Below, piece by piece: positions 44,009 through 52,767 of a stretch of DNA of 64,000 nucleotides. The notes beneath the pieces were generated by a model, which was not told the origin of the DNA, searched no databases, and worked only from the letters and a program-made list of their open reading frames with translations. Made by a program: the position numbers and the translations under genes. Source of the stretch: Candidatus Treponema caballi (GTDB lineage: Bacteria > Spirochaetota > Spirochaetia > Treponematales > Treponemataceae); contig JAGHRS010000002.1 of NCBI GenBank assembly GCA_018066285.1, positions 62,001 through 126,000 of the forward strand, in the 5' to 3' direction. Position 1 is the first letter of the stretch, and every line of letters begins with the position of its first letter.

Positions 44009-45204
44009 TATACCTCATTCTGTGTTCTCTTCCCTTATGGGCGCAGAGTTACCGGAATCTCATCATTAAGCCGATGGAAGAATATTGCTTTGCTGGCGAA
44101 GTGTCAAAATTCATTCTTGAAGTGCCTAATGTTACTCCTGATGATGTTGAGATCATGATTCAGGCCATGCCGGAAAACACGACGATGCTTTCATCCACAA
44201 AGGAGGAGTATGTAAAGAATGAGATACGCGGAACACGTGTCATATTCAACATCCGTTTTTCTGAAACGGGAACGTATCATATCCCTTCTGCATCAGCCCG
44301 TCTTGCATGGAACTGGGGCCCAATCCCGTTTCAGACCGTTACGGTGTACGATAACCCGCTGGCGTTGATACCACGTGTGTTTGTGAATGCTCCGGATACT
44401 GCATATCAGGGAGAGCCGTTTACCATCACCATTTCAGCAATGCATTTCTCAGAGATTACCGATGTTTCTGTCGCTCTTGATACTGGAGCAATGCTTGAAC
44501 GTGAGGAGCTTCTGCAAGAGCTTCCTTTTACAGTCGATTCATTTACAGCAGATACGTATCCTGTTGCAACATATAGAGTTGTTCCATATAACGAAGGAAC
44601 GTTCTCCATTCCTGAAGTTAGTCTTGCAGTAAAATCTTATTCAGGAATCCGTTCGGTTGTCTCTTCTTCTGGAAAAACCGTGAAAGTATTACCGCCGGAA
44701 GAAAGGGAACAGGTTGAGAAGGGGCCGCAGTTTGATATAGCGTACGTGCTCCTTGACGAAGAACCTGTCGAACCTCAGGTTCTGCTCAAGCATTCTGCCC
44801 GGGAGCAGGCTGATAAGCTCATTTCAGACAGACATACATACAAGATTTGTCTGTGGTGCAGTCTTGGTCTGATAATCCTGTTCATAATACTTTTGTGTAC
44901 CGGTTCCGTACATAAAAGAAAGGGCTTGATCATAGCCGGCGTAACGGGCGCATTTATTTGCCTGATTTCGATTACCTTCTTTCTGAGCCAGATCTGTCAT
45001 CAGGTTGTTGTGTCAAAGGGAGGCGATCTCAGACTTATTCCTGAGGCGAACGGAAATGTCCTTCAGCTGACTCAGGAAGGCGCCGTATTCCGCGTAAAGG
45101 ATGAAAGTGCCCTCTGGTATCATGTAACTGCTGAAAACGGCGTGGACGGCTGGATATTGAAAAGTGACTGCCTGCCTGTAGGAGGTTCACATGAACTTCG
45201 GTGA
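43957..45204 (+). CDS. batD: BatD-like oxygen tolerance protein with C-terminal SH3-like domain
   Basis: The 415-residue product has a signal peptide (LLIYLILCSLPLWAQS) and repeated immunoglobulin-like periplasmic domains typical of BatD (FRTGTYHIPSASA-type strands, PDTAYQGEPFTITISA). It then has two membrane helices (about 293-312 and 323-345). The last 60 residues (GGDLRLIPEANGNVLQLTQ, WYHVTAENGVDGWILKSDC) form a bacterial SH3-type domain, an addition not usual for BatD. AGGGAGGA lies about 12 nt before the ATG, inside batB. Confidence 0.83.
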   Translation: MEISGNTARRKFRTGLLIYLILCSLPLWAQSYRNLIIKPMEEYCFAGEVSKFILEVPNVTPDDVEIMIQAMPENTTMLSSTKEEYVKNEIRGTRVIFNIRFSETGTYHIPSASARLAWNWGPIPFQTVTVYDNPLALIPRVFVNAPDTAYQGEPFTITISAMHFSEITDVSVALDTGAMLEREELLQELPFTVDSFTADTYPVATYRVVPYNEGTFSIPEVSLAVKSYSGIRSVVSSSGKTVKVLPPEEREQVEKGPQFDIAYVLLDEEPVEPQVLLKHSAREQADKLISDRHTYKICLWCSLGLIILFIILLCTGSVHKRKGLIIAGVTGAFICLISITFFLSQICHQVVVSKGGDLRLIPEANGNVLQLTQEGAVFRVKDESALWYHVTAENGVDGWILKSDCLPVGGSHELR

Positions 45205-45808
45205 TATTCTTGATGCATGGGATGAAGAGCAGAAAGCTCAGAAAAAGAAGGCAAAAGAGGCTCAGAAGTCCACGGGCGGCGAGTGGCGTACAAAAGGCCA
45301 GAAAGCTGCTGTAAAAGCACAGTCCGCTTCATCCGTGACCGGCCCTTCCTGGCAGGATGTGGCGCTGGGAAATCCGCTTAAGGCAGACCAGCTCAAGACT
45401 AAAGCATCAAAGGTCAATCCTATGACTGAATGGATGCGCCGCTACGGAGTCGTTGACAAGGATGCCGTAAAGGAAGAAACGCGCCGGAAGGAAGCCATGG
45501 AAGACCGTTCTGCGCTGCTTGCCATGCCGTATGAAGCGACTATTGACCTTCACGGGCTTACCGGAGCTGAAGCAAACGCTCGTCTCGACAGCTTTATTGA
45601 AGAGTGCCGTAAGCGCGACCTCCGCAAGGTGCTCATCATTCACGGAAAGGGCAATCATTCAGAAACGGGTCCTGTCCTTTCAGGCATTGTCCGCTCATTT
45701 ATAGAAAGAGACTGGCGGCTTGGCGAGTCAGGGCATCCTGATAAATACGATGGTGGCAAAGGCGCGACCTGGGTAATTATCAGGAAAAAGGAAAAAAACG
45801 GCGATTAG
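45191..45808 (+). CDS. Smr-domain protein
   Basis: The 205-residue product has a Lys/Gln-rich N-terminal half, likely disordered, then a C-terminal Smr (MutS2-related) domain: YEATIDLHGLTGAEANARLDSF, VLIIHGKGNHSETGPVLSGIV and ATWVIIRKK. Smr domains nick or cut nucleic acid and act on RNA in ribosome rescue in several bacteria; which applies here is unknown. AGGAGG precedes the ATG, which overlaps batD by 14 nt. Its position at the end of the Bat operon suggests co-expression rather than a shared pathway. Confidence 0.9.
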   Translation: MNFGDILDAWDEEQKAQKKKAKEAQKSTGGEWRTKGQKAAVKAQSASSVTGPSWQDVALGNPLKADQLKTKASKVNPMTEWMRRYGVVDKDAVKEETRRKEAMEDRSALLAMPYEATIDLHGLTGAEANARLDSFIEECRKRDLRKVLIIHGKGNHSETGPVLSGIVRSFIERDWRLGESGHPDKYDGGKGATWVIIRKKEKNGD

Positions 45809-45864
45809 CGCTTGCCTTAAAGGGATGAAATCAGTATTTTCATACATATTGGAAAGAAAGACGT

Positions 45865-46452
45865 ATGGATGATTTGTACAAAGTTCTGGGTGTAGAAAAA
45901 ACTGCGACTCAGAATGAGATTAAGAAAGCTTTCAGAAAACTCGCAATCCAGTACCATCCGGATAAGAATCCGGGGGATGCTGCAGCAGAAGAAAAGTTTA
46001 AGGAAATCAATGCGGCTTATTCTGTCCTCGGGGATGAGCAGAAGCGCTCCCAGTATGACATGTACGGTTCTGCAGATGCGTATGCCCATTCATCTTACGG
46101 CCAGAGCGCTTATGGCGGTGGCGGATACGCGAACAGCCCTTACGGTTCGGGCGGCAACCCGACAGGCGATCCGTTCTGGGACTGGTTCAATCAGGCTGCA
46201 TCCCAGTCAGAATACCGTACATATACTTCAGAAGATTTCAACAGGCGCAGAAGATCATCTCGTCCGCTTACAAGAAGGGCAGCGCTCAGTATGCTTATAA
46301 GAAGCGTACTGATTTTCCTCATCAGCGTCGGCTTCTTCAGATACTCTTTCTTCTTCCTTCCGATTGGTCCGATTATCTGCCTTTCCGGTGTGGTGAACGG
46401 CGTTACCAACACCATCCGCTCAATCGGCTATCTCATCAACCCAGACAAATAA
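45865..46452 (+). CDS. DnaJ-domain membrane protein
   Basis: The 195-residue product has a J domain at 1-70 ([29 protein letters not shown] at 31-33). A Gly/Tyr/Ser-rich linker follows (about 75-115), then a basic segment and two hydrophobic stretches (about 148-190). The zinc-finger and C-terminal substrate domains of true DnaJ are absent, so it is a specialised type III J protein tethered to the membrane, recruiting DnaK there. A bidirectional terminator follows. Confidence 0.9.
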   Translation: MDDLYKVLGVEKTATQNEIKKAFRKLAIQYHPDKNPGDAAAEEKFKEINAAYSVLGDEQKRSQYDMYGSADAYAHSSYGQSAYGGGGYANSPYGSGGNPTGDPFWDWFNQAASQSEYRTYTSEDFNRRRRSSRPLTRRAALSMLIRSVLIFLISVGFFRYSFFFLPIGPIICLSGVVNGVTNTIRSIGYLINPDK

Positions 46453-46491
46453 CTTTTCTGAGCATCTGAAACAAATCCGCAGCATAAAGAC

Positions 46492-46528
46492 AAAAAAAAC
46501 AGCCGGCATGATAACCGGCTGCGTTTTT
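46492..46528. terminator. Bidirectional terminator between the DnaJ-domain gene and infA
   Basis: CAGCCGG (46500-46506) and CCGGCTG (46515-46521) form a 7-bp stem with an 8-nt loop. Five T (46524-46528) follow on plus, and eight A (46492-46499) give a T run on minus. It serves both convergent genes. Confidence 0.9.
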
Positions 46529-46547
46529 ACACATATCGTTCAGAAGA

Positions 46548-46766
46548 TTAGCGTTCGCGGAAGATGATCCTGCCTCTGTCTAAGTCGTACGGTGAGAGCG
46601 CAATCTTTACGCTGTCTCCCGGGACAATTCTGATGTAGTGCTTGCGCATTTTTCCTGAAAGGTGTGCAAGAACAATGTGTCCGTTCTGCAGTTCAACGCG
46701 GAACATGGTGTTGGGCAGTGCTTCTTTTACAATGCCTTCAACTTCAATCGCTTCTTCTTTAGCCAC
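46548..46766 (-). CDS. infA: Translation initiation factor IF-1
   Basis: The 72-residue product is the standard IF-1 length, an OB-fold that binds the 30S A site: [34 protein letters not shown], then [34 protein letters not shown]. The start codon is GTG, with GGAGG 4 nt upstream. It is a single gene here rather than part of a ribosomal-protein operon. Confidence 0.97.
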   Translation of the reverse strand: MAKEEAIEVEGIVKEALPNTMFRVELQNGHIVLAHLSGKMRKHYIRIVPGDSVKIALSPYDLDRGRIIFRER

Positions 46767-46806
46767 AATTCCTCCAATGGATTTTTGTAATTTCTATAAA
46801 AAGAAT

Positions 46807-46873
46807 TTGCTTTTTACGGAATTCATGCTTATAATTCTATGAGTATTTACGGCTGTTTGTCAACAAGTCAGCC
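46807..46873 (+). promoter_or_regulatory. Promoter and leader hairpin of the DksA/TraR-type gene
   Basis: TTGCTT (46807-46812), 17 nt, and the consensus TATAAT (46830-46835). The leader of about 60 nt has a hairpin, GGCTG (46851-46855) with CAGCC (46869-46873), plus inner TTGT/ACAA pairing. Confidence 0.65.
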
Positions 46874-46902
46874 ATATAACAGGACATAGTGGGAGAATTA
46901 AA

Positions 46903-47259
46903 ATGGATAAAGAATTTGATCAGAAAATGAAAGAGGCTCTTCTGGAGCTTAAAAGTGGAATTATAGATCAGCTGATGGCAAATAATGCCGATTTCCGTCA
47001 GATAGTTGAGGGAATGGAAGCAAAGGATGAGGTTGATGTCGCATCTGATGCAATTGACAGAAAAATGCTTGAAGCTGTCGGTTCAAAGGATATGAACCGT
47101 CTTAAGCTTATCGATTCAGCACTTGCACGCATTGAACAGGGACGCTACGGCCTCTGCATGAAGTGCGGAAAGCGCATTCCTCAGGAGCGGCTGGAAGCCA
47201 TTCCATACGCCCTTCTGTGCATTGAATGCAAGAGTTCAGACGAGCGTAAGAACAGATAG
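46903..47259 (+). CDS. DksA/TraR-type zinc-finger protein
   Basis: The 118-residue product has a coiled-coil N-terminal half and a four-Cys zinc finger, C85-C88 and C106-C109 (GLCMKCGKRIPQERLEAIPYALLCIEC). Such proteins enter the RNA polymerase secondary channel and, with ppGpp, tune rRNA and stress promoters. The acidic tip has DVASDA in place of the canonical DxxDxA, with one extra residue between the aspartates. GGGAG precedes the ATG. It is monocistronic, and its stop is one base from the convergent PHP gene. Confidence 0.92.
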   Translation: MDKEFDQKMKEALLELKSGIIDQLMANNADFRQIVEGMEAKDEVDVASDAIDRKMLEAVGSKDMNRLKLIDSALARIEQGRYGLCMKCGKRIPQERLEAIPYALLCIECKSSDERKNR

Positions 47260-47260
47260 T

Positions 47261-48115
47261 CTATATCGCCTGTGTCTGCCAGCCTTCGCGGGTAAGATAC
47301 CAGAGTTCTGTGTATCCGGCTGCACGGGCGAGCTGCTGGGCTTCGTCAAATCCGTAAAGAAGTGTTTCCGGTGTGTGCGAGTCTGAGTTAATCATGATGT
47401 GAACGCCGTGTTCTTTCATCATCTTGAGGAAATCAAGTGAAGGGTACGGCGTCGTCATTAAACCGCGGGACATGGCGCCCGTGTTTATCTCAACGACTTT
47501 ACCGCTTTTTGCAAAGGCTTCTGCCGTGGCCCTGATTTCATCCTTATACCACTCTTCATCCTCATTGAAGAAGCCGAGTTCCGTGTTGCGGAGGCGGATC
47601 AGATCCGGATGGCCGATTATGTCGCAGTCAGATGAAAGCGCCATGGTACGGACGCGTTCGTAATAATCTTTCACAAAAGCTTTCCCGTCACCGCCAAAGA
47701 CGTTTTTAAGGCCTGCTGCAACATGTTCTGTACTGGCATCAATGCCAACCCATTCGTCTGGGGAAGCGCCTCCTTTTTTTCCGCCAAAGTGAACTGATCC
47801 TATGATGTAATCAAGAGGAAGCCCTTTGTAAATCTTGTAGTCAGGCGCTGTTGCCGGCGGAATCCAGTCAGCTTCAAGACCGGTAAGAATCTGAATCCTG
47901 TCTTTGTACTTATCCTTAAGTTCCAGTATGTTGGTGAAATAATCCCTGTAGTCAGCGACCTTCATGTGCCAGTCATCGTCAAAGGGAAAGCATGCGTGTG
48001 CTGAAAAACCGAGATATTCAAGTCCTGCGTCAATGGCAGTCTGAATAAATGCCTCTGGTGCGGCCTTTCCGTCGCACCATGTCGTGTGAGTATGATAATT
48101 GCCTTTTAATGTCAT
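47261..48115 (-). CDS. PHP-domain histidinol-phosphatase family protein
   Basis: The 284-residue product has the PHP metal motifs in order: NYHTHTTWCDG, LGFSAHA, TGLEADWI, YIIGSVHFGG, DIIGHPDLI and NSDSHTPE. It is the size and pattern of HisK-type histidinol-phosphate phosphatases. No his genes are near, and it overlaps the histidine-kinase stop by 4 nt, so a role as a general phosphoesterase is possible. Confidence 0.88.
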   Translation of the reverse strand: MTLKGNYHTHTTWCDGKAAPEAFIQTAIDAGLEYLGFSAHACFPFDDDWHMKVADYRDYFTNILELKDKYKDRIQILTGLEADWIPPATAPDYKIYKGLPLDYIIGSVHFGGKKGGASPDEWVGIDASTEHVAAGLKNVFGGDGKAFVKDYYERVRTMALSSDCDIIGHPDLIRLRNTELGFFNEDEEWYKDEIRATAEAFAKSGKVVEINTGAMSRGLMTTPYPSLDFLKMMKEHGVHIMINSDSHTPETLLYGFDEAQQLARAAGYTELWYLTREGWQTQAI

Positions 48116-50217
48116 CTACCTTTCTTCCAATCAGTAATTGTTTCTTTTGTTATGAATTCAAAGCGTGTGAATACAGTCTGGAATTCTGTCATGAACTGGC
48201 AGGTTTCCTCAAACTTATTCTCTTTTGCTGCAACTTCCATTTTCCGTGCAGCTTCCTGAAGTGCGAAAGCAGAAATGGAACCGGAACTGCCTTTGAGTGT
48301 GTGTGCGACGCGGGACAGTACCTGACAGTTCTGCATGCACACGGCTTCCTTTGCTGTCAGCAGCTGATTGCGTGTCTGGTCGATGAACTGGGTGACAATC
48401 TGTTCTGCAAGGTTGTAGTCATGTGAAACGGTGTCAAGCATGTCCTGACTGTCCCAGATAGCTTTAATCGGGTCTTCTGGCTGGTCCGGAATGAGCGTAT
48501 CCTGAGTAGAAGCTGCTTCTTCAACAATGCTTCCGGGCGTGAGCGCAATCTGCCATTTTTCGAGCAGAGCCTGAACCGTGGGGCGTTTGAATGGTTTGAC
48601 AAGTGTATCATCCATGCCGTTTTCGCGGTATATCTTGAAGTCCGCTTCATCAGAGTTTGCGGTGCAGGCAATGATGATGCCGGGCCATTTCTGCTGTCTG
48701 AGTTCAATTGTTGCTTCGACGCCGTTCTTCATCGGCATCTGGATATCCATGAAGATGAGCTGTATTTCAGGATGGTCCTGAATTGCCTGGACAGCCTGGT
48801 TGCCGTCATCAGCAGTGAACACGGTAACGCCCATCTTGGTGAGGAACGTCTTGAGTATCTTCTGGTTGATCGGATGGTCTTCTGCAACGAGGACGGTACA
48901 GTTGAACTGCGCGATGTCATCTGCACCCTGATTTGGAGCTGCAACTGAAGCTGGAGCTGCCTGACGTGCCGGTGCTGCGGATACAGCAGGTGCTGCCGGT
49001 ATTTCTTCCAGTTCCTCAAGCTCTTCCAGTTCCTCTGCGTTTGCTGCGGAAACTATTTCAACAGGTTGTGCCTTTGCAATTTCCAGGTCAAGGTCTTCAG
49101 AAAGTGATTCATTCAGCACCTTTACCAGCAGACGGCGTTTTATCGGTTTGTAGATGTAGCCGTTGAACCAGTCGAGCATTTTCATCTTTGCTTCGCTTCC
49201 CATCTGTCCTTCCGGAACCATGAGGGTAAGCTTTGTGCTGTTGATGGTTCTGTCTGCGTTGATTTCAGAGGCAAGACGCCAGCCGTCCATGACAGGCATG
49301 ACCATATCGATAAGTGCAAGATCGTAAGGTTCACCTTTTTTGGCCGCTGCTTTCAGCTTTTTCAGAGCCTGTTCACCGGAAGTTGCCTGATCAATATGAA
49401 GCGGACCGAGCAGTTCGAGCTTCTTCTTAAGTGCATTAAGGGCAATCGGATTGTCATCAACAAGCAGGATTCTCGTGCTCTCTGGAATGGTGAGCGATTC
49501 TTCCTGCTGTGCATCCTGAGGTTTTTCACATTTTTCAAGCGGTAATTCAAACCAGAATATGGAACCGCCTTCGGGATTGTCTTTGATGTCAAGCTGCCCG
49601 CCCATGAGGGAAGCGAGGTTTTTGCATATTGAAAGGCCGAGGCCTGTGCCGCCGTATTTGCGTGATGTTGAAACGTCGGCCTGTACGAAATCCTGGAAGA
49701 TAAGCTTTTTCTTTTCATCGGGAACGCCGATGCCAGAGTCAATGACTTCGTAGCGGATTTTCGTTCCCTTTCTGACTGAAGATACTTTAAGGCAGACATA
49801 ACCGGATGATGTGAACTTAACGGCATTCTTTACGAGGTTAAGGATAATCTGCTGGATGCGCGTCGGGTCACCAATCATGTACTCCGGAAGGGTTGGATCA
49901 AGGTCAGTGACTATTTCAAGACCGCGGTTGTGCGCCTCTATGCTGATGAGGTCAACAGTGCCTTCTGCATTGTTGAAGATGCTCATGGGAATTTTCTCAA
50001 TCTTGAATTGTCCTGACCTGATTTTTGAAAAGTCGAGCAGATCGTTGACGAGTGAAAGCAGAATATCTGCACTGAAGTTGATCTGGCGCACATATTCATT
50101 CTGTTCTGGATTCAATTCCGTGTCACGGATGAGTTCAAGGGTTCCGATGATTGTCTGGATAGGCGTCCTGAGTTCATGAACTGCATTAGCGAAAAAAGGA
50201 TTTGATAATTCTGCCAA
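48112..50217 (-). CDS. Soluble hybrid histidine kinase, HisKA-HATPase-REC-REC-HPt
   Basis: The 701-residue product begins directly with the HisKA domain (phospho-His H14 in NAVHELRTPIQ), with no sensor or membrane segment. HATPase motifs are NLVKNAVKF, DSGIG and YGGTGLGLS. REC1 has phospho-Asp about 304 (ALIDMVMP), and an acidic Glu-Leu then Ala/Pro-rich linker (about 385-425) follows. REC2 has Asp 491 (FMDIQMPMKNG). HPt His is about 639 (AHTLKGSSGS). The start codon is TTG with GGAGGG 9 nt upstream, overlapping the response-regulator stop. It must take its signal from a partner protein, perhaps the regulator encoded just upstream. Confidence 0.92.
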   Translation of the reverse strand: MAELSNPFFANAVHELRTPIQTIIGTLELIRDTELNPEQNEYVRQINFSADILLSLVNDLLDFSKIRSGQFKIEKIPMSIFNNAEGTVDLISIEAHNRGLEIVTDLDPTLPEYMIGDPTRIQQIILNLVKNAVKFTSSGYVCLKVSSVRKGTKIRYEVIDSGIGVPDEKKKLIFQDFVQADVSTSRKYGGTGLGLSICKNLASLMGGQLDIKDNPEGGSIFWFELPLEKCEKPQDAQQEESLTIPESTRILLVDDNPIALNALKKKLELLGPLHIDQATSGEQALKKLKAAAKKGEPYDLALIDMVMPVMDGWRLASEINADRTINSTKLTLMVPEGQMGSEAKMKMLDWFNGYIYKPIKRRLLVKVLNESLSEDLDLEIAKAQPVEIVSAANAEELEELEELEEIPAAPAVSAAPARQAAPASVAAPNQGADDIAQFNCTVLVAEDHPINQKILKTFLTKMGVTVFTADDGNQAVQAIQDHPEIQLIFMDIQMPMKNGVEATIELRQQKWPGIIIACTANSDEADFKIYRENGMDDTLVKPFKRPTVQALLEKWQIALTPGSIVEEAASTQDTLIPDQPEDPIKAIWDSQDMLDTVSHDYNLAEQIVTQFIDQTRNQLLTAKEAVCMQNCQVLSRVAHTLKGSSGSISAFALQEAARKMEVAAKENKFEETCQFMTEFQTVFTRFEFITKETITDWKKGR

Positions 50218-50231
50218 AGCCGTAATCCCTC

Positions 50232-51479
50232 CTACAGAGAGTGAAGAACCTCGAGTGCTTTCTGTACAACGATTTCAGGTTTCATCGGTTTTGCGATAAA
50301 GCTCTTTGCTCCAAGGCTCAGCGCCTGAATGACAGCCTCACGCTGTGTTGCACTTGAGTAGATGATGACTGGACTTGGATATTTGTTCTGTCTGAGTGTT
50401 GTCAGAATATCAAGGCCTGAAACGCCAGGCATGAAAATATCCAGAATGACAATATCAAATATCTTGTGTTTTGTTGAAACAAGGAATTCCAACCCGGAAT
50501 CGAACATTGCAGTTTCAACCTGATGAGCTGTAAAGGCTGCGTTGAGCAGGTTTCTGATGATCTGGTCATCATCGACAATGGCAACAGATATGAGCGATGA
50601 ATCCCCCGGCATTTTTTCGGAATCTGTATCAGAGACGCCTTCTTCAGAATAGAACCTCATCTGGACGGAGCCTTCGCTTGTGTCATCTGTTGCTGAAAGA
50701 ATGCGGTCTGTAATCGTTTCTGTAACGTCACCGACGCCTTCAACAAGAGAAGACAGTACTGAAGAAAGGTTTTCAACTACCGACATGCCCGCATAAGCCG
50801 GATGGCCGTCGATAAGCTCTTTTGTGAATTCGTCAAAAGACAGGATTTTCACGTTCTTTGGCAGGATGCGCTCATCCGCAATGACATTGTCAAACAGGAA
50901 TTCAAGGTTTGCGCCGTCGACAAAGGACAGTTTCAAATCCGTAAGCATGATGACGACTTTTGGCTTTGAAAGCTTGTTACCGTCAATCATTTCTGTCAGT
51001 TTGTATTTAAGCAGGGCCAGCTTTTCACGGTTAAGTCCCTGGGCTATTTCGATGAAGATGATGTTGTCGTTCAGGTGTAGTTCGAGAATACTTGGGGTTG
51101 TATCAATCGGGAGTGAAATACGCAGCATTTTGCCGATGGATTCAAAGAAAACGTCAAACTTGATTGGTTTGTTGAAGTATTTAATGACGTTGTAATAAGG
51201 CAGCTTTGCAATGCTTTCCCTGCTGAGGACCGGTCCCGTAAGAATAACTGGAATCTGGGTCGCGTTCGGATCTTTTCGTTTCATTTCAAGGAACTCAAAA
51301 AGATCGGTCATGTTTTCTGGTGCATCCATAATCATCAAATCAGGGAGAGTCGAAATCATTTTAGTAAAAGCATCTCGTGAACCTGCGGCACAGTCAACAG
51401 TTATTTTCTCATTGACAAGTTTGTCTTTCAGGTACTCTCTGAACAGAGGAGGAGCATCAACAATCAGAACGCGTTTCAT
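50232..51479 (-). CDS. Response regulator with REC, STAS-like and REC domains
   Basis: The 415-residue product has an N-terminal REC-like domain (KRVLIVDAPPLFREYL, LMIMDAPEN, YFNKPI). Its middle (about 125-245) resembles a STAS/anti-sigma-antagonist fold (VVIMLTDLKLSFVDGANLEFLF). A linker follows, then a complete C-terminal REC (VAIVDDDQIIRNLL, phospho-Asp 347 in LDIFMPGVSG, FIAKPMKP). It has no DNA-binding output, so it signals by protein contact. The ATG at 51479 has no ribosome site and lies 9 nt after a -10; a longer TTG start lies in the promoter. It is in an operon with the hybrid kinase and PHP gene. Confidence 0.85.
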   Translation of the reverse strand: MKRVLIVDAPPLFREYLKDKLVNEKITVDCAAGSRDAFTKMISTLPDLMIMDAPENMTDLFEFLEMKRKDPNATQIPVILTGPVLSRESIAKLPYYNVIKYFNKPIKFDVFFESIGKMLRISLPIDTTPSILELHLNDNIIFIEIAQGLNREKLALLKYKLTEMIDGNKLSKPKVVIMLTDLKLSFVDGANLEFLFDNVIADERILPKNVKILSFDEFTKELIDGHPAYAGMSVVENLSSVLSSLVEGVGDVTETITDRILSATDDTSEGSVQMRFYSEEGVSDTDSEKMPGDSSLISVAIVDDDQIIRNLLNAAFTAHQVETAMFDSGLEFLVSTKHKIFDIVILDIFMPGVSGLDILTTLRQNKYPSPVIIYSSATQREAVIQALSLGAKSFIAKPMKPEIVVQKALEVLHSL

Positions 51480-51488
51480 AATAATATT

Positions 51489-51539
51489 ATGATACTTCAA
51501 AAAAACGAAGGTTACAAGTTTTTTTGATTAGTGTATACT
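51489..51539. promoter_or_regulatory. Divergent leaderless promoters with overlapping -35 boxes
   Basis: Minus: TTGTAA (51512-51517), 17 nt, TATCAT (51489-51494), 9 nt, ATG at 51479. Plus: GTTACA (51511-51516), 17 nt, TATACT (51534-51539), 6 nt, ATG at 51546. The -35 boxes occupy the same seven base pairs, so the two promoters should exclude each other. Only 66 bp separate the two start codons. Confidence 0.6.
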
Positions 51540-51545
51540 TTGATT

Positions 51546-52544
51546 ATGGAATTTTCCTTTTCTGTTAAAATTTCTCCGTATTGTTCATCTGTTTTAAGCC
51601 GTCTCGGTGCAGCCGCTTCAGAAGATTCATCTGTTTCTGATGTTTTTTCTGCCCTGAACAGGCAGTGTACGCCTTCTGTTGCGGAGGAAACCGTCCTTTC
51701 CTGTGAACTTGACGATCCGTTTGGGGAGTCTGTTCATGCAGTTACAAAAAAACTTATCCGTCAGTACAAGAACCGCTGTCTTCTGAAAGTGACAGATAAC
51801 TGCTTTTCTCATTGCCGGTTCTGTCCATACCGTGGTACAGAAAAGTCTGAAGATTCTCCGTTCATAACAGCGGAAGACCTTTCCGAAGCGTGTGCTTTTC
51901 TTGAAGGGCATCCTGAAATAAACGAAATCATCATTGCGGGAGGAGATCCTCTTTCTGCTTCTGACGAACAGCTGGCTTCTGTGTTTGAAGCCGTAAGGAA
52001 AGTGCGACCCGGCATTCTCATCAGATTACGTACGCGTGCTCCTGTGTCTGCTCCTGAACGCATTTCAAGGGAAACTCTCGCGTTGTTCAGGCGGTTCCGT
52101 CCTTTCTGGATTGTTCCGCAGATACATCATCCTGCAGAAATTGCAGCTCGTTGGGCTCCGGAAGCGCAGAAGTGTCTGCTTTCCATAGTAGATGCTGGAA
52201 TCCCTGTACAGACTGAAACGCAGCTTCTCAGGGGCGTCAATGATGCTGTTCCTGTTCTTGCTGAGCTCTATACATTGCTGGTTCATCTTGGAGTGAAACC
52301 AGGCTTTCTGTATCAGCCGGGACTTGCAAAGGGAACGGGACACTTCCGTGTACCGCTGGCAGAGGGACTGAAAATCTACAATAAGTTGAAGAATGAATTG
52401 TCTGATCTTTCACTTCCAGTGTATGCACTTGAACTTCCTGGCGGTGGCGGTCTGGTGAATATCCCTGCTACCCGTTTTGCCCGGGAAGGTGATACCTGGA
52501 AGTATACGGATGCATCAGGAAAAAGCTGGTTTTATCCGGTGTAA
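51546..52544 (+). CDS. KamA-family radical SAM protein (EpmB-like)
   Basis: The 332-residue product has the radical-SAM cluster C86-C90-C93 (NCFSHCRFCPYRG), the SAM-binding EIIIAGGDPLSAS and the PLP-lysine region ELPGGGGLVNIP of the lysine 2,3-aminomutase family. The length suits EpmB, the (R)-beta-lysine-forming enzyme of EF-P modification, rather than the longer KamA. No epmA or efp gene is in the window. The ATG follows TATACT by 6 nt with no ribosome site, so the mRNA should be leaderless; a GTG five codons earlier lies in the -10. Confidence 0.85.
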   Translation: MEFSFSVKISPYCSSVLSRLGAAASEDSSVSDVFSALNRQCTPSVAEETVLSCELDDPFGESVHAVTKKLIRQYKNRCLLKVTDNCFSHCRFCPYRGTEKSEDSPFITAEDLSEACAFLEGHPEINEIIIAGGDPLSASDEQLASVFEAVRKVRPGILIRLRTRAPVSAPERISRETLALFRRFRPFWIVPQIHHPAEIAARWAPEAQKCLLSIVDAGIPVQTETQLLRGVNDAVPVLAELYTLLVHLGVKPGFLYQPGLAKGTGHFRVPLAEGLKIYNKLKNELSDLSLPVYALELPGGGGLVNIPATRFAREGDTWKYTDASGKSWFYPV

Positions 52545-52571
52545 CTGCCGATAATAAAAAAAAGTATACAT

Positions 52572-52585
52572 TTTTCATATGAAAA
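52572..52585. repeat. Perfect palindrome upstream of the sigma factor gene
   Basis: TTTTCATATGAAAA is a 14-bp perfect palindrome inside a longer imperfect dyad that includes GTATAC and GTATA flanks. It lies about 150 bp before the expected start and may be a further binding site. Confidence 0.4.
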
Positions 52586-52614
52586 CTGTATAAAAAAGTA
52601 TAAACGCTTCAATG

Positions 52615-52637
52615 TGACATATGTATCTGTTATGTCA
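52615..52637. promoter_or_regulatory. Putative enhancer-binding-protein site (UAS)
   Basis: TGACATA (52615-52621), 9 nt, TATGTCA (52631-52637), arms exactly complementary. The centre is about 100 bp before the expected start of the sigma-54 promoter, the usual place for an NtrC-family activator. Confidence 0.6.
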
Positions 52638-52701
52638 TAAACGTCTTAACGTCTGATATTGTAATAAATTAATTATCCTTGTAAAGTCATAATTTTTAAG
52701 T

Positions 52702-52718
52702 TGGCACAAATTTTGCAT
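52702..52718 (+). promoter_or_regulatory. Sigma-54 promoter of the sigma factor gene
   Basis: TGGCAC (52702-52707), AAATT, TTGCAT (52713-52718): a full match to the sigma-54 consensus with GG and GC 10 nt apart. The expected start is about 52728, giving a 40-nt leader to the ATG at 52768. A TATAAT overlaps just downstream (52719-52724), so a second, sigma-70 start is possible. Confidence 0.8.
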
Positions 52719-52767
52719 ATATAATCTCTGTAGTGATACGTTTCTATTGGAACTTGTGGAGAAGCAT

